Of a DNA stretch of 64,000 nt, positions 42,544 to 50,840 are shown piece after piece. The notes below the pieces were generated by a model. The model was not told where the DNA came from. It worked only from the letters and a program-made list of their open reading frames with translations, and did not search any database. This DNA is from Flaviaestuariibacter sp. Lineage in GTDB: Bacteria > Bacteroidota > Bacteroidia > Chitinophagales > Chitinophagaceae. Both the position numbers and the translations under genes were made by a program. Location: positions 1 to 64,000 of the forward strand of contig JAOQAI010000011.1 in the NCBI GenBank assembly GCA_025963645.1, written 5' to 3'. Each line of letters starts with the position of its first letter. Position 1 is the first letter of the stretch.

Positions 42544-45276
42544 ATGATAGGGCTGCACAAATTTAGTTTAAAAACGTTTCGGCTACTCCTGCTAACATTA
42601 GCAATGTTTTGTGGAGTAACGTTGAAAGCCCAAAAGAAAGATACACGACCTGCCAAGATTGACAGCACTTTAACAGCAGACTCCTTAAGCGCCATGAAAG
42701 TTTTGACAGCAGCGCAAAAGGATTCTATACGGTTGTCGCGGCGCACACAAACCATGGTTGGAAGCGATGGGGCTGCTACCATTCAAAGAGCCGATAGCCT
42801 GTTCCAACGCACCGATACCTTTTCCCTGCGCCTTTCAAAAGATACGCTTGATGCTCCTGTAAACTATGAAGCAGAAGATAGTGCTGTTATCCTAGCGGTC
42901 GCAAAGAAGATCATCCTGTATGGCAAAGGAAAAACGGTTTATAAGGATATAACGCTTACGGCGCCGCAAATAGAACTGAACCAGCAAACAAGTCTTGTCA
43001 GCGCTTATAATAACAGGGACAGCCTGGGAGAAGTAATAACCCGTGCCCGCTTTGAACAAGCGGAAAATAAGTTTGAAAGCGATACGATCCGGTATAATTT
43101 TAAAACGCAAAAAGGGTTAACACAAAACACGTTCACCAACCAGCAGGAGATCTTTATACAAGGTGAGCTTATCAAGAAAGTAGATTCCGTAACCGTAAAT
43201 ATTTCACGTGCCCGTTTTACTACCTGCGAACTGGATGAACCTCATTTTGCCTTTCGGGCAAATAAGATGAAAGTAATTAACAATAAGGTAGGCGTGTCGG
43301 GGCCGGTGCATCCGGAGTTTGAAGGCGTACCAGTACCGGTTTATCTTCCCTTTGGCTATTACCCGTTGAGCAAAGGCCGTCGTTCGGGCATGTTACCACC
43401 ACAGTTCACCGCAACCGAAAACCAGGGGATTGGTTTGCAGGGCATAGGCTATTACAAAGTATTGAATGATAATTTTGATGCCACCATTCGCGGTGACCTC
43501 TATAGCTATGGCGCCTGGAGGGCAGATGTCGCTACATCCTACCGTTTTCGGTACCGTTCCAGTGGGTCATTAAATCTTAGCTATCAAAACACAAAGGTTA
43601 ATTTTAAGGGAGACCCGGATTACTTTAAAACTAAAACCTTTTTTATTACCTGGGGGCATTCGATGGATCAGCGGGCCCGGCCAGGTGTTAATTTTTCGGC
43701 AAGCGTGAATGCCGGTTCCACCCGATTCAACCGTTTGCAACTTAACAGCGCACAGCGGGCTTTTCAAAACCAGTTGGGTTCTTCCATCACGTATTCGAAA
43801 ACCTGGAAGGACAAGCCTTTTAATCTTACACTCGCTGCTAACCACAACCAGAACAATGAAACCCGCCTGATCAACGTCATGTTGCCGGAAGGCAGCTTCA
43901 GCGTGAATACGATCTATCCCTTGGAACGCAAGGAAGAGAATGCCATTGGAGCACAGAAATGGTATGAGAAATTGGGTATAGGTTACCAGGGGTCCTTCCG
44001 GAACCAGGTTTCTTTTTACGATTCCGCTTTTTCTACCAGGCAGTTGTTGGATACCTTACAATGGGGCGCTGTTCACAATATTCCATTAACAGTAGCCTTG
44101 CCTTCCTTGGGTCCGCTGATCGTATCTCCGAGCATTTCCTACCAACAGCAATGGATGATGCGGCGTCAATCGTTGGCCTGGAATCAAAACAATTTAAAGA
44201 TTGATACAACCATTGAAAAAGGATTCTACGCAGCTCATAGTCTCTCGTTTGGCGTGGGAGTGAATACGTCTTTTTTTGGAACCTACCAGTTCAAGAAATC
44301 AAGAGTCATAGCTATTCGTCACACGGTGCGGCCAACTTTCAGTTTAAGCTATTCGCCCAACCTGGCTAAGAACTATTACAGCGAAGTGCAGGTGACCAAC
44401 TCGGGAGAATTTATCCCTTATAATTTGTACGAAGGAAATCTCTACACCGGTTATTCCAATACTGAATTCGGAGGCATCGGTTTCGGTATAGACAACGTGT
44501 TGGAAATGAAAAAAAGGAGCAAGAAAGATACGGTCGAAAGAAAGATACGTCTTATTGATGGCTTTGGGTTCTCCAGCAATTTCAATTTCCTGCAACCGGA
44601 GTATAAGCTTGGAGACTTTAATCTATACTTGCGCAGCAACCTCTTCGATAAGATCAATCTTAATGTCACTACGAATCTTAGTCCTTATGCTTACGATACG
44701 ATCGGCCGCCGGATCAGCCGCTACGCATGGAGGGATGGCGTCAAACTGGGCCAGTTAACTAATGGCAGCCTTTCGCTTTCCACCAGTTTTCGCAGTAAGC
44801 CACGGGACGCGTCTAAGCCTGCGCAACCCACGCACACCAACTCAAATGCCATCTCTGATCCAACGCTATTAGGCGACCAGCAGCGTTTAGCGGATTATAT
44901 GCGCCGTAACCCCGCCGAGTTTGTTGATTTTAATATTCCTTACGATTTCAGCGTGGACCTGGCAGTTAGTTTCTTCCGTCCTTTTGATACAAAAACAAGA
45001 AAGTTCAGGACAGAATTCAACTCCAGCCTGAACTTCCGCAACAGCTTTAGCCTTACGCCAAAATGGAATTTCAGCACCAACGGCTATTTCAATCTCGATG
45101 ATAAAAAGCTCGAAATGTTTACGGTCGCCATTAACCGCGACATGCACTGCTGGCAAATGTCTATCGCTATAACACCTGTCGGGTTTCAGCGGTATTTCAA
45201 TATTACCATCAGCCCAAAATCATCCTTGCTGCAAAACCTGAAAGTAAACCGGACGCGGATATTCAATAACTTTTAG
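42544..45276 (+). CDS. lptD: LPS-assembly protein LptD, Bacteroidota type
   Basis: A 910-residue outer-membrane protein. A signal peptide (about 1-29, TLAMFCGVTLKAQ) is followed by an N-terminal OstA/LptA-like domain (about 90-230, AVILAVAKKIILYGKGK, DITLTAPQIELNQ) and a large C-terminal barrel typical of LptD, with many aromatic-polar strands and HCWQMSIAITPVGFQRYFNITISPKSS near the end. LptD with LptE inserts lipopolysaccharide into the outer leaflet. It is divergent from the amidase and close to OstA-like and MlaD genes, forming an envelope cluster. It overlaps the plsC stop region by 14 bp. Confidence 0.9.
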   Translation: MIGLHKFSLKTFRLLLLTLAMFCGVTLKAQKKDTRPAKIDSTLTADSLSAMKVLTAAQKDSIRLSRRTQTMVGSDGAATIQRADSLFQRTDTFSLRLSKDTLDAPVNYEAEDSAVILAVAKKIILYGKGKTVYKDITLTAPQIELNQQTSLVSAYNNRDSLGEVITRARFEQAENKFESDTIRYNFKTQKGLTQNTFTNQQEIFIQGELIKKVDSVTVNISRARFTTCELDEPHFAFRANKMKVINNKVGVSGPVHPEFEGVPVPVYLPFGYYPLSKGRRSGMLPPQFTATENQGIGLQGIGYYKVLNDNFDATIRGDLYSYGAWRADVATSYRFRYRSSGSLNLSYQNTKVNFKGDPDYFKTKTFFITWGHSMDQRARPGVNFSASVNAGSTRFNRLQLNSAQRAFQNQLGSSITYSKTWKDKPFNLTLAANHNQNNETRLINVMLPEGSFSVNTIYPLERKEENAIGAQKWYEKLGIGYQGSFRNQVSFYDSAFSTRQLLDTLQWGAVHNIPLTVALPSLGPLIVSPSISYQQQWMMRRQSLAWNQNNLKIDTTIEKGFYAAHSLSFGVGVNTSFFGTYQFKKSRVIAIRHTVRPTFSLSYSPNLAKNYYSEVQVTNSGEFIPYNLYEGNLYTGYSNTEFGGIGFGIDNVLEMKKRSKKDTVERKIRLIDGFGFSSNFNFLQPEYKLGDFNLYLRSNLFDKINLNVTTNLSPYAYDTIGRRISRYAWRDGVKLGQLTNGSLSLSTSFRSKPRDASKPAQPTHTNSNAISDPTLLGDQQRLADYMRRNPAEFVDFNIPYDFSVDLAVSFFRPFDTKTRKFRTEFNSSLNFRNSFSLTPKWNFSTNGYFNLDDKKLEMFTVAINRDMHCWQMSIAITPVGFQRYFNITISPKSSLLQNLKVNRTRIFNNF

Positions 45277-46000
45277 GGCTGTGACTAAGTAAGTAATCGT
45301 TCATTATTTGAAAGACTTCCTCCTTTAGCGCCTGAACCGTTTTGCCTGCCGGAAAAACGGCTGGCAGAAAATGTAACTCTACAGGATGCGGCCAAAAGTA
45401 AAAGCCTTTATGGGGCGGCATTACTTTGCGGGAATTAAAAATAAGTGATGGAATGACGGGCTTGCCGGTATCAACCGCTAACTTGAAAGCCCCGTCATGA
45501 AAGCGTTGCATTGGTTCGGAGGTTTTATTGCGGGTGCCTTCGGGGTAAATGCACATGTGCAAACCCATCTCCAGTACTTCCTTCATTTTGCCATAGCTGG
45601 CTTTGCGGCTTTCCTCGCTTTTCCGGTCGACCAATACGCTTCCTCTTTTATACATTAACCCGAATATGGGAATGCGTGACATTTCAATTTTCGCTATGGT
45701 TTTGTTGCCCGTTGGTATGCCCGGACTTGAGAGTGGCGGATCTAAAAAGGAGTTATGATTACACACAACAATGTAGTTCTCGCCTCTTTGGAAATGCTCA
45801 CGTCCTACAAATTTTCGGCGTACGCCGGTCAATACAAAAAACACTTTCATCCACCCCTGAAAGATGGGTTGCAGCAGGTGAGACCGTCGCGGCTCTTTCC
45901 ATAAACCGAGCAAGGCAATGGGTAGCGCCACAATAAACATCGTAACGATAAATATAAGTGCGGCCCATACTGCCAATACCTTTGATAGAAAATTTTTCAT
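45263..46000 (-). CDS. plsC: 1-acyl-sn-glycerol-3-phosphate acyltransferase
   Basis: A 245-residue membrane-associated acyltransferase. The N-terminal hydrophobic anchor is at about 7-33. The catalytic H-x4-D motif is NHNSFLD with His82 and Asp87, and the phosphate-binding motif III is YPEGTRN (152-158). It transfers an acyl chain to lysophosphatidate to give phosphatidate, but related acyltransferases act on lysolipids or ornithine lipids, so the acceptor is inferred. It converges with lptD with a 14-bp overlap and lies 18 bp downstream of ung. Confidence 0.9.
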   Translation of the reverse strand: MKNFLSKVLAVWAALIFIVTMFIVALPIALLGLWKEPRRSHLLQPIFQGWMKVFFVLTGVRRKFVGREHFQRGENYIVVCNHNSFLDPPLSSPGIPTGNKTIAKIEMSRIPIFGLMYKRGSVLVDRKSEESRKASYGKMKEVLEMGLHMCIYPEGTRNKTSEPMQRFHDGAFKLAVDTGKPVIPSLIFNSRKVMPPHKGFYFWPHPVELHFLPAVFPAGKTVQALKEEVFQIMNDYLLSHSPKSY

Positions 46001-46018
46001 TTACTTCTAAGTCCTGTT

Positions 46019-46690
46019 TTAGATAGACCAGTTGATCGGGTCAATACCCTGCTTAATAAGATAAGCGTTGGTTTTGGAAAAATGCCGGTTGCCGAAGAAA
46101 CCATTGTGTGCTGACAGCGGTGAAGGATGAGCCGATTTTAAGACCAGGTGTTTTGAAGTGTCAATAAGCGTAATTTTTTCTTGTGCAAATTTCCCCCAAA
46201 GCAGGAAGACGATATGCTCCCGTTCTGCTGAAAGCTTTTGGATGACGGCGTTCGTAAAATGGTGCCAGCCTATTTTCGAATGGCTCATGGGTTCCCCGGC
46301 TCTTACCGTCAGGGAAGCGTTGAGCAAAAGAACACCTTGCTGGGCCCATGATTCCAGGTTGCCGTGAGAAGGGATCGGCATACCAACATCTTCATGTAAT
46401 TCTTTAAAAATATTGACCAAAGAGGGTGGAGGCGGAACTCCTTTTTGCACACTGAAGCTGAGTCCATGTGCCTGCCGCGGGCCGTGATAAGGGTCTTGTC
46501 CCAGGATCACCACTTTCACTTTTTCGAAGGCGATAGCATCAAACGCATGGAAAATATGAGGTCCTGCCGGGTAAATGATCTTGCCTTGTTCTTTTTCTAT
46601 TTTCAGGTGATCAACGATCTGCTTGAAGTAAGGCTTCCTGAATTCTTCTACCATCGCTGCTTTCCAGCTCGCGGCTATTTTTACCTGCAT
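46019..46690 (-). CDS. ung: Uracil-DNA glycosylase
   Basis: A 223-residue family-1 UDG that excises uracil from DNA. The water-activating loop VILGQDPYHG (61-70) holds the catalytic Asp66 and His69, PPPPSLVNIFKEL (86-98) is the Pro-rich loop, and SAHPSPLSAHNGFFG (187-201) holds catalytic His188. It is full length. The gene is on the minus strand, upstream of plsC. The 185-bp divergent region to glgX has no clear structure. Confidence 0.97.
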   Translation of the reverse strand: MQVKIAASWKAAMVEEFRKPYFKQIVDHLKIEKEQGKIIYPAGPHIFHAFDAIAFEKVKVVILGQDPYHGPRQAHGLSFSVQKGVPPPPSLVNIFKELHEDVGMPIPSHGNLESWAQQGVLLLNASLTVRAGEPMSHSKIGWHHFTNAVIQKLSAEREHIVFLLWGKFAQEKITLIDTSKHLVLKSAHPSPLSAHNGFFGNRHFSKTNAYLIKQGIDPINWSI

Positions 46691-46875
46691 GGCTTCTTAC
46701 AATTTTGGCGAAAGTTATCAACAAAACCGTTTAGGGCGAGAAGTGAGTATTACGGCTTTCTAAAAAAAGTGAGTTGGTGAAGGAGTCTTTGCAAGAAGGT
46801 CATGGATGGCAAGAATATTGTCAGTATCTCTCACAATTAATAGTGCACGAAAATTTTCAATAGACTATAGTAGAG

Positions 46876-48999
46876 ATGATGAACACGATTTACCCGGGGC
46901 ATCCTTATCCATTGGGTGCTACCTGGGATGGAAGAGGCGTAAACTTTGCCCTGTTTTCGGAAAATGCTACAGGGGTGGAATTGTGCTTTTACAGTGCTGA
47001 TGGCAAAACGGAAACCGGGCGCTTTAAAATAATTGAACGATCACATCATGTGTGGCATTGTTATGTAGTCGATGCGCAACCCGGGCAATTGTACGGGTAT
47101 AGAGTTTCTGGACCATATGAACCACAAGCCGGGCACCGTTTTAACCCGAATAAGCTGTTGCTTGATCCTTATGCAAAAGCGGTATCGGGAACGCTTCATT
47201 GGCATGATTCGCTTTTTGGCTATACCATTGGCGACCCTGGAGGGGATCTAAGCTTTAATGAAACTGACAGCGCTCCCTTTGTTCCGAAAGCGGTTGTCAT
47301 CGATCCGAATTTTGATTGGGGCGATGATAAAGCGCCGCAGACGCCGTATCACAAAACAATCATTTACGAAACCCACGTAAAAGGTTTTACGAAGTTGCAT
47401 CCGGACATACCGGAGGAACTTAGGGGCACTTATTCCGGGCTTGCGCATCCCGTTACCATACAGTATTTGAAAGCATTGGGAATAACAGCGATCGAGCTCA
47501 TGCCGGTCCATTATTTTCTAACCGATGGGCATTTAGAGTCAAACGGACTGTCAAATTATTGGGGTTACAATACCATTGGTTTTTTTGCGCCTGATGTGCG
47601 TTATTCCAGCAAGGGCGGTGTGCATGAACAGGTGTTCGAATTCAAGAACATGGTGAAGGAGTTGCATAAGGCCGGCATTGAAGTTATCCTTGACGTTGTG
47701 TATAACCATACCGCCGAAGGAAGCGAGTTAGGACCCACCATTTCCTTTCGGGGTATTGATAACAGCAGCTATTACCGGCTAACGGAAGATGCCCGTTACT
47801 ATATGGATTATACCGGCTGCGGCAATACGCTTAATTCTAACCTGCCCAATGTTCTGCGCCTGATCATGGACAGCTTGCGCTACTGGATATTGGAAATGCA
47901 CGTAGATGGCTTTCGATTCGACTTGGCTTCAACGCTGGCTCGTGAGCTGCATGAAGTGAACCGCCTGAGCGCTTTTTTCGATATCATTCACCAGGACCCG
48001 GTGATCTCGCAGGTCAAGCTCATAGCCGAACCGTGGGATGTAGGCGAAGGTGGTTACCAGGTAGGTAAATTCCCGCCGGGCTGGGCGGAATGGAACGGTA
48101 AATACCGCGATTGCATGCGGGATTATTGGCGCGGCGCCGACAGCATGCTATCCGAATTTGCTGAACGCCTGACCGGCTCATCGGATTTATATAAAAATGA
48201 TTACCGGCGGCCTACGGCGAGCATCAATTTCATTACGGCTCACGATGGTTTCACCCTCCACGATTTAGTGTCTTACAATGAAAAGCACAATGAAGCGAAT
48301 GGTGAAGGAAATAATGACGGGGAAAGTCACAACCGCTCCTGGAATTGCGGTGCAGAAGGAGAGACGGATGATCCGAATATCAAGGCGATGCGAAAGCAGC
48401 AGGTACGTAATTTTTTGACAACGCTTTTCCTTTCGCAAGGTGTGCCGATGCTGGTTGCCGGCGATGAATTGGGCAAGACGCAATATGGAAATAACAATGC
48501 GTATTGCCAGGATAATGAGCTGTCGTGGATCAACTGGGCACAGGCAGATAATGAATTGCTGGCCTTTACCCGCTCCTTGATCCATATCTACAAATCGCAC
48601 CCGGGATTTTCCCGCAGGCGCTGGTTCAAAGGCTTGCCGATTAAGGGTGCCGGTGCGGAAGACATTGCCTGGTTCTTACCGGAAGGCGATGAAATGTCGG
48701 AAGAGAACTGGAACCAGGATTTTGCAAAGTCTTTGGGCGTGTTTTTAAATGGTAAAGCGTTGCGGACGGTTGACCCTTTAGGGCGCCCCGAGGTTGATGA
48801 TAATTTTTATGTCATTTTCAATGCACACGGTGACTCCGTGCCTTATAAATTGCCGTCGAAGAAATACGGTAAGCATTGGATCAAGCTGATAGACACCACG
48901 GAACCACTGGTTTTAGATGGTAGTGTGGTGTACGAACCCGAAGAGTTTATAGAAGTAAAAGGAAGATCGGTTGTTCTTTTAAACCAGACTTTACAATGA
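46876..48999 (+). CDS. glgX: Glycogen debranching enzyme GlgX
   Basis: A 707-residue GH13 enzyme cleaving alpha-1,6 branches, mainly those shortened by phosphorylase. A CBM48-like domain (about 8-100) precedes the barrel. Catalytic residues are Asp349 (GFRFDLA), Glu385 (AEPWDVG) and Asp457 (TAHDGFT). Two tandem ATG codons (46876, 46879) are possible starts. The stop overlaps the treZ start by 4 bp. It heads the glycogen-to-trehalose operon. The TreX-type debrancher, which supplies TreY substrate, is homologous, so GlgX here may play that role. Confidence 0.95.
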   Translation: MMNTIYPGHPYPLGATWDGRGVNFALFSENATGVELCFYSADGKTETGRFKIIERSHHVWHCYVVDAQPGQLYGYRVSGPYEPQAGHRFNPNKLLLDPYAKAVSGTLHWHDSLFGYTIGDPGGDLSFNETDSAPFVPKAVVIDPNFDWGDDKAPQTPYHKTIIYETHVKGFTKLHPDIPEELRGTYSGLAHPVTIQYLKALGITAIELMPVHYFLTDGHLESNGLSNYWGYNTIGFFAPDVRYSSKGGVHEQVFEFKNMVKELHKAGIEVILDVVYNHTAEGSELGPTISFRGIDNSSYYRLTEDARYYMDYTGCGNTLNSNLPNVLRLIMDSLRYWILEMHVDGFRFDLASTLARELHEVNRLSAFFDIIHQDPVISQVKLIAEPWDVGEGGYQVGKFPPGWAEWNGKYRDCMRDYWRGADSMLSEFAERLTGSSDLYKNDYRRPTASINFITAHDGFTLHDLVSYNEKHNEANGEGNNDGESHNRSWNCGAEGETDDPNIKAMRKQQVRNFLTTLFLSQGVPMLVAGDELGKTQYGNNNAYCQDNELSWINWAQADNELLAFTRSLIHIYKSHPGFSRRRWFKGLPIKGAGAEDIAWFLPEGDEMSEENWNQDFAKSLGVFLNGKALRTVDPLGRPEVDDNFYVIFNAHGDSVPYKLPSKKYGKHWIKLIDTTEPLVLDGSVVYEPEEFIEVKGRSVVLLNQTLQ

Positions 49000-50840
49000 T
49001 GGAGTCAGAACTATTAAAGCGCACGGTAGGAGTAAATTTTAGCGACGGAGCCACTGAAGTCAACGTCTGGGCGCCAATGGCAACTACAGTAGAATTGCTC
49101 TTATCCGAAACAGATCAAAAGCTTGCCCTGAAGAAAGCCGACATGGGTTATTGGTCACTTACGACAACTCAAGTAAAGCCGGGGCACCTTTACCAATTTA
49201 TAGTTAATGATGGATCACCATTACCCGACCCCGCTTCGCTTTCGCAACCCAAAGGTGTGCATGGGCCTTCCAAAGCAATTGATCTGAAAGCCTTTGCTGA
49301 AAAAGAAACAGCATGGAGAAATCATCCACTGGAGGATTATATTTTATACGAATTGCACACGGGCACTCTTACAGCCGATGGTGATTTTGCGGGGATTGAA
49401 GCCAAACTGGATCACTTGGTATCGTTAGGCGTAAATGCTATCGAGATCATGCCGGTTGCGCAGTTCCCCGGGAACCGTAACTGGGGATACGATGGTGTTT
49501 TTCCTTTTGCGGTGCAGGATTCTTATGGCGGACCGGAAGGGCTCGCACAGTTGGTAAATGCTTGCCACCAAAAAGGTATCGCCGTCGTTTTAGATGTGGT
49601 CTATAATCACATGGGACCCGAAGGAAATTACCTGGGTGCTTACGGACCTTACTTCACCGACAAATACAAAACGCCCTGGGGTAATGCCATTAATTTTGAT
49701 GATGCATGGTGCGATGGCGTGCGGCAGTACTTTATTGAAAATGCTTTGATGTGGTTCCGCGATTTTGAAATTGATGCTTTGCGATTGGATGCCGTTCATG
49801 CGATCAAGGACTTCAGCCCCGTGCATATCCTGGCAGATATAAAGAAAGCGGTAGATGCATTGATGGCACAAACGGGACGCACCCATTACCTGATAGTGGA
49901 ACTGGACCTGAACGACAACCGTTTTATCAATCCGCAGGAAAGAGGCGGCTATGGAATGGATGCCCAATGGATCGATGAGTTTCATCATGCGTTGCGGGTC
50001 ACGGCTACCGGCGAAAGAACAGGTTACTACTCCGACTTTAATGGACTGCAGCACTTGGTAAAAGCTTACCGCGACGCGTATGTTTATGATGGCCAATACT
50101 CGCCGCACCGGAATAAAATGTTTGGCGTAAAAGCGGAAGAAAACACCGGTCAGCAATTCATCGTCTTCTCTCAAAACCACGACCAGGTAGGCAACAGGAT
50201 GCTGGGAGAGCGAAGCAGTCAGCTGGTGTCTTTTGAAATGCAAAAGCTACTGGCAGGCGCTGTGCTGGTAAGCCCCTACCTGCCGATGCTTTTTATGGGT
50301 GAGGAGTGGAGCGAGCCTAATCCCTTTCTGTATTTTGTTAGTCATACCGATGCTGAGCTGGCAGATGCAGTAAGGAAAGGGCGCAAAGCGGAATTCGCCG
50401 CTTTTCATGCCGAGGGCGAAGCACCGGATCCAATGGCGGAAGAAACATTCCAAAGTTCAAAACTGCAATGGAATTTGATAGAGGGTGGCCGGCATGAAAC
50501 GATGCTCGAATTTTATAAAGCGCTTATTGCGTTGCGGAAGACCCACCCGGTTTTGAAACGGCTTTCACGAGCCGATCTGGAAGTGGCGGCAGATGAAGCT
50601 TCCCAAACGATCATCCTGCAACGATGGAACGGAGAAGAGCGTATCGCCTGCTTTCAAAATTTTTCTGATGCCGTTCAATCGGTAAGCTTTCCTGAGGAAG
50701 CCGATGGCTTTACGCTTGTGTTTGATTCCGCCGCACCGGGCTGGGGCGGACCGAAGGCTGCTATCGAAAAGCTTTCTGCAAATGAACCATTGGTCATTCA
50801 ACCTCAATCTTTCCTAATCTACTCCAACACACATGTTTGA
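48996..50840 (+). CDS. treZ: Malto-oligosyltrehalose trehalohydrolase
   Basis: A 614-residue GH13 enzyme that releases trehalose from maltooligosyl-trehalose. An N-terminal CBM48-like domain (about 10-95, VNFSDGATEVNVWAPMA) precedes the barrel. Catalytic residues are Asp265 (ALRLDAV), Glu302 (VELDLND) and Asp396 (QNHDQVG). The motif YNHMGPEGNYL (about 203-213) is characteristic of TreZ. It overlaps glgX by 4 bp and the next gene by 8 bp, indicating translational coupling. Confidence 0.95.
   Translation: MMESELLKRTVGVNFSDGATEVNVWAPMATTVELLLSETDQKLALKKADMGYWSLTTTQVKPGHLYQFIVNDGSPLPDPASLSQPKGVHGPSKAIDLKAFAEKETAWRNHPLEDYILYELHTGTLTADGDFAGIEAKLDHLVSLGVNAIEIMPVAQFPGNRNWGYDGVFPFAVQDSYGGPEGLAQLVNACHQKGIAVVLDVVYNHMGPEGNYLGAYGPYFTDKYKTPWGNAINFDDAWCDGVRQYFIENALMWFRDFEIDALRLDAVHAIKDFSPVHILADIKKAVDALMAQTGRTHYLIVELDLNDNRFINPQERGGYGMDAQWIDEFHHALRVTATGERTGYYSDFNGLQHLVKAYRDAYVYDGQYSPHRNKMFGVKAEENTGQQFIVFSQNHDQVGNRMLGERSSQLVSFEMQKLLAGAVLVSPYLPMLFMGEEWSEPNPFLYFVSHTDAELADAVRKGRKAEFAAFHAEGEAPDPMAEETFQSSKLQWNLIEGGRHETMLEFYKALIALRKTHPVLKRLSRADLEVAADEASQTIILQRWNGEERIACFQNFSDAVQSVSFPEEADGFTLVFDSAAPGWGGPKAAIEKLSANEPLVIQPQSFLIYSNTHV

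Noticed and set aside
46691-46875. Promoter for glgX
   Set aside because: No TAnnTTTG box with suitable spacing could be found in this divergent region.
49590-50243. 217-codon ORF antisense to treZ
   Set aside because: It lies wholly opposite a clearly conserved enzyme, and its composition reflects the complement of the real gene.
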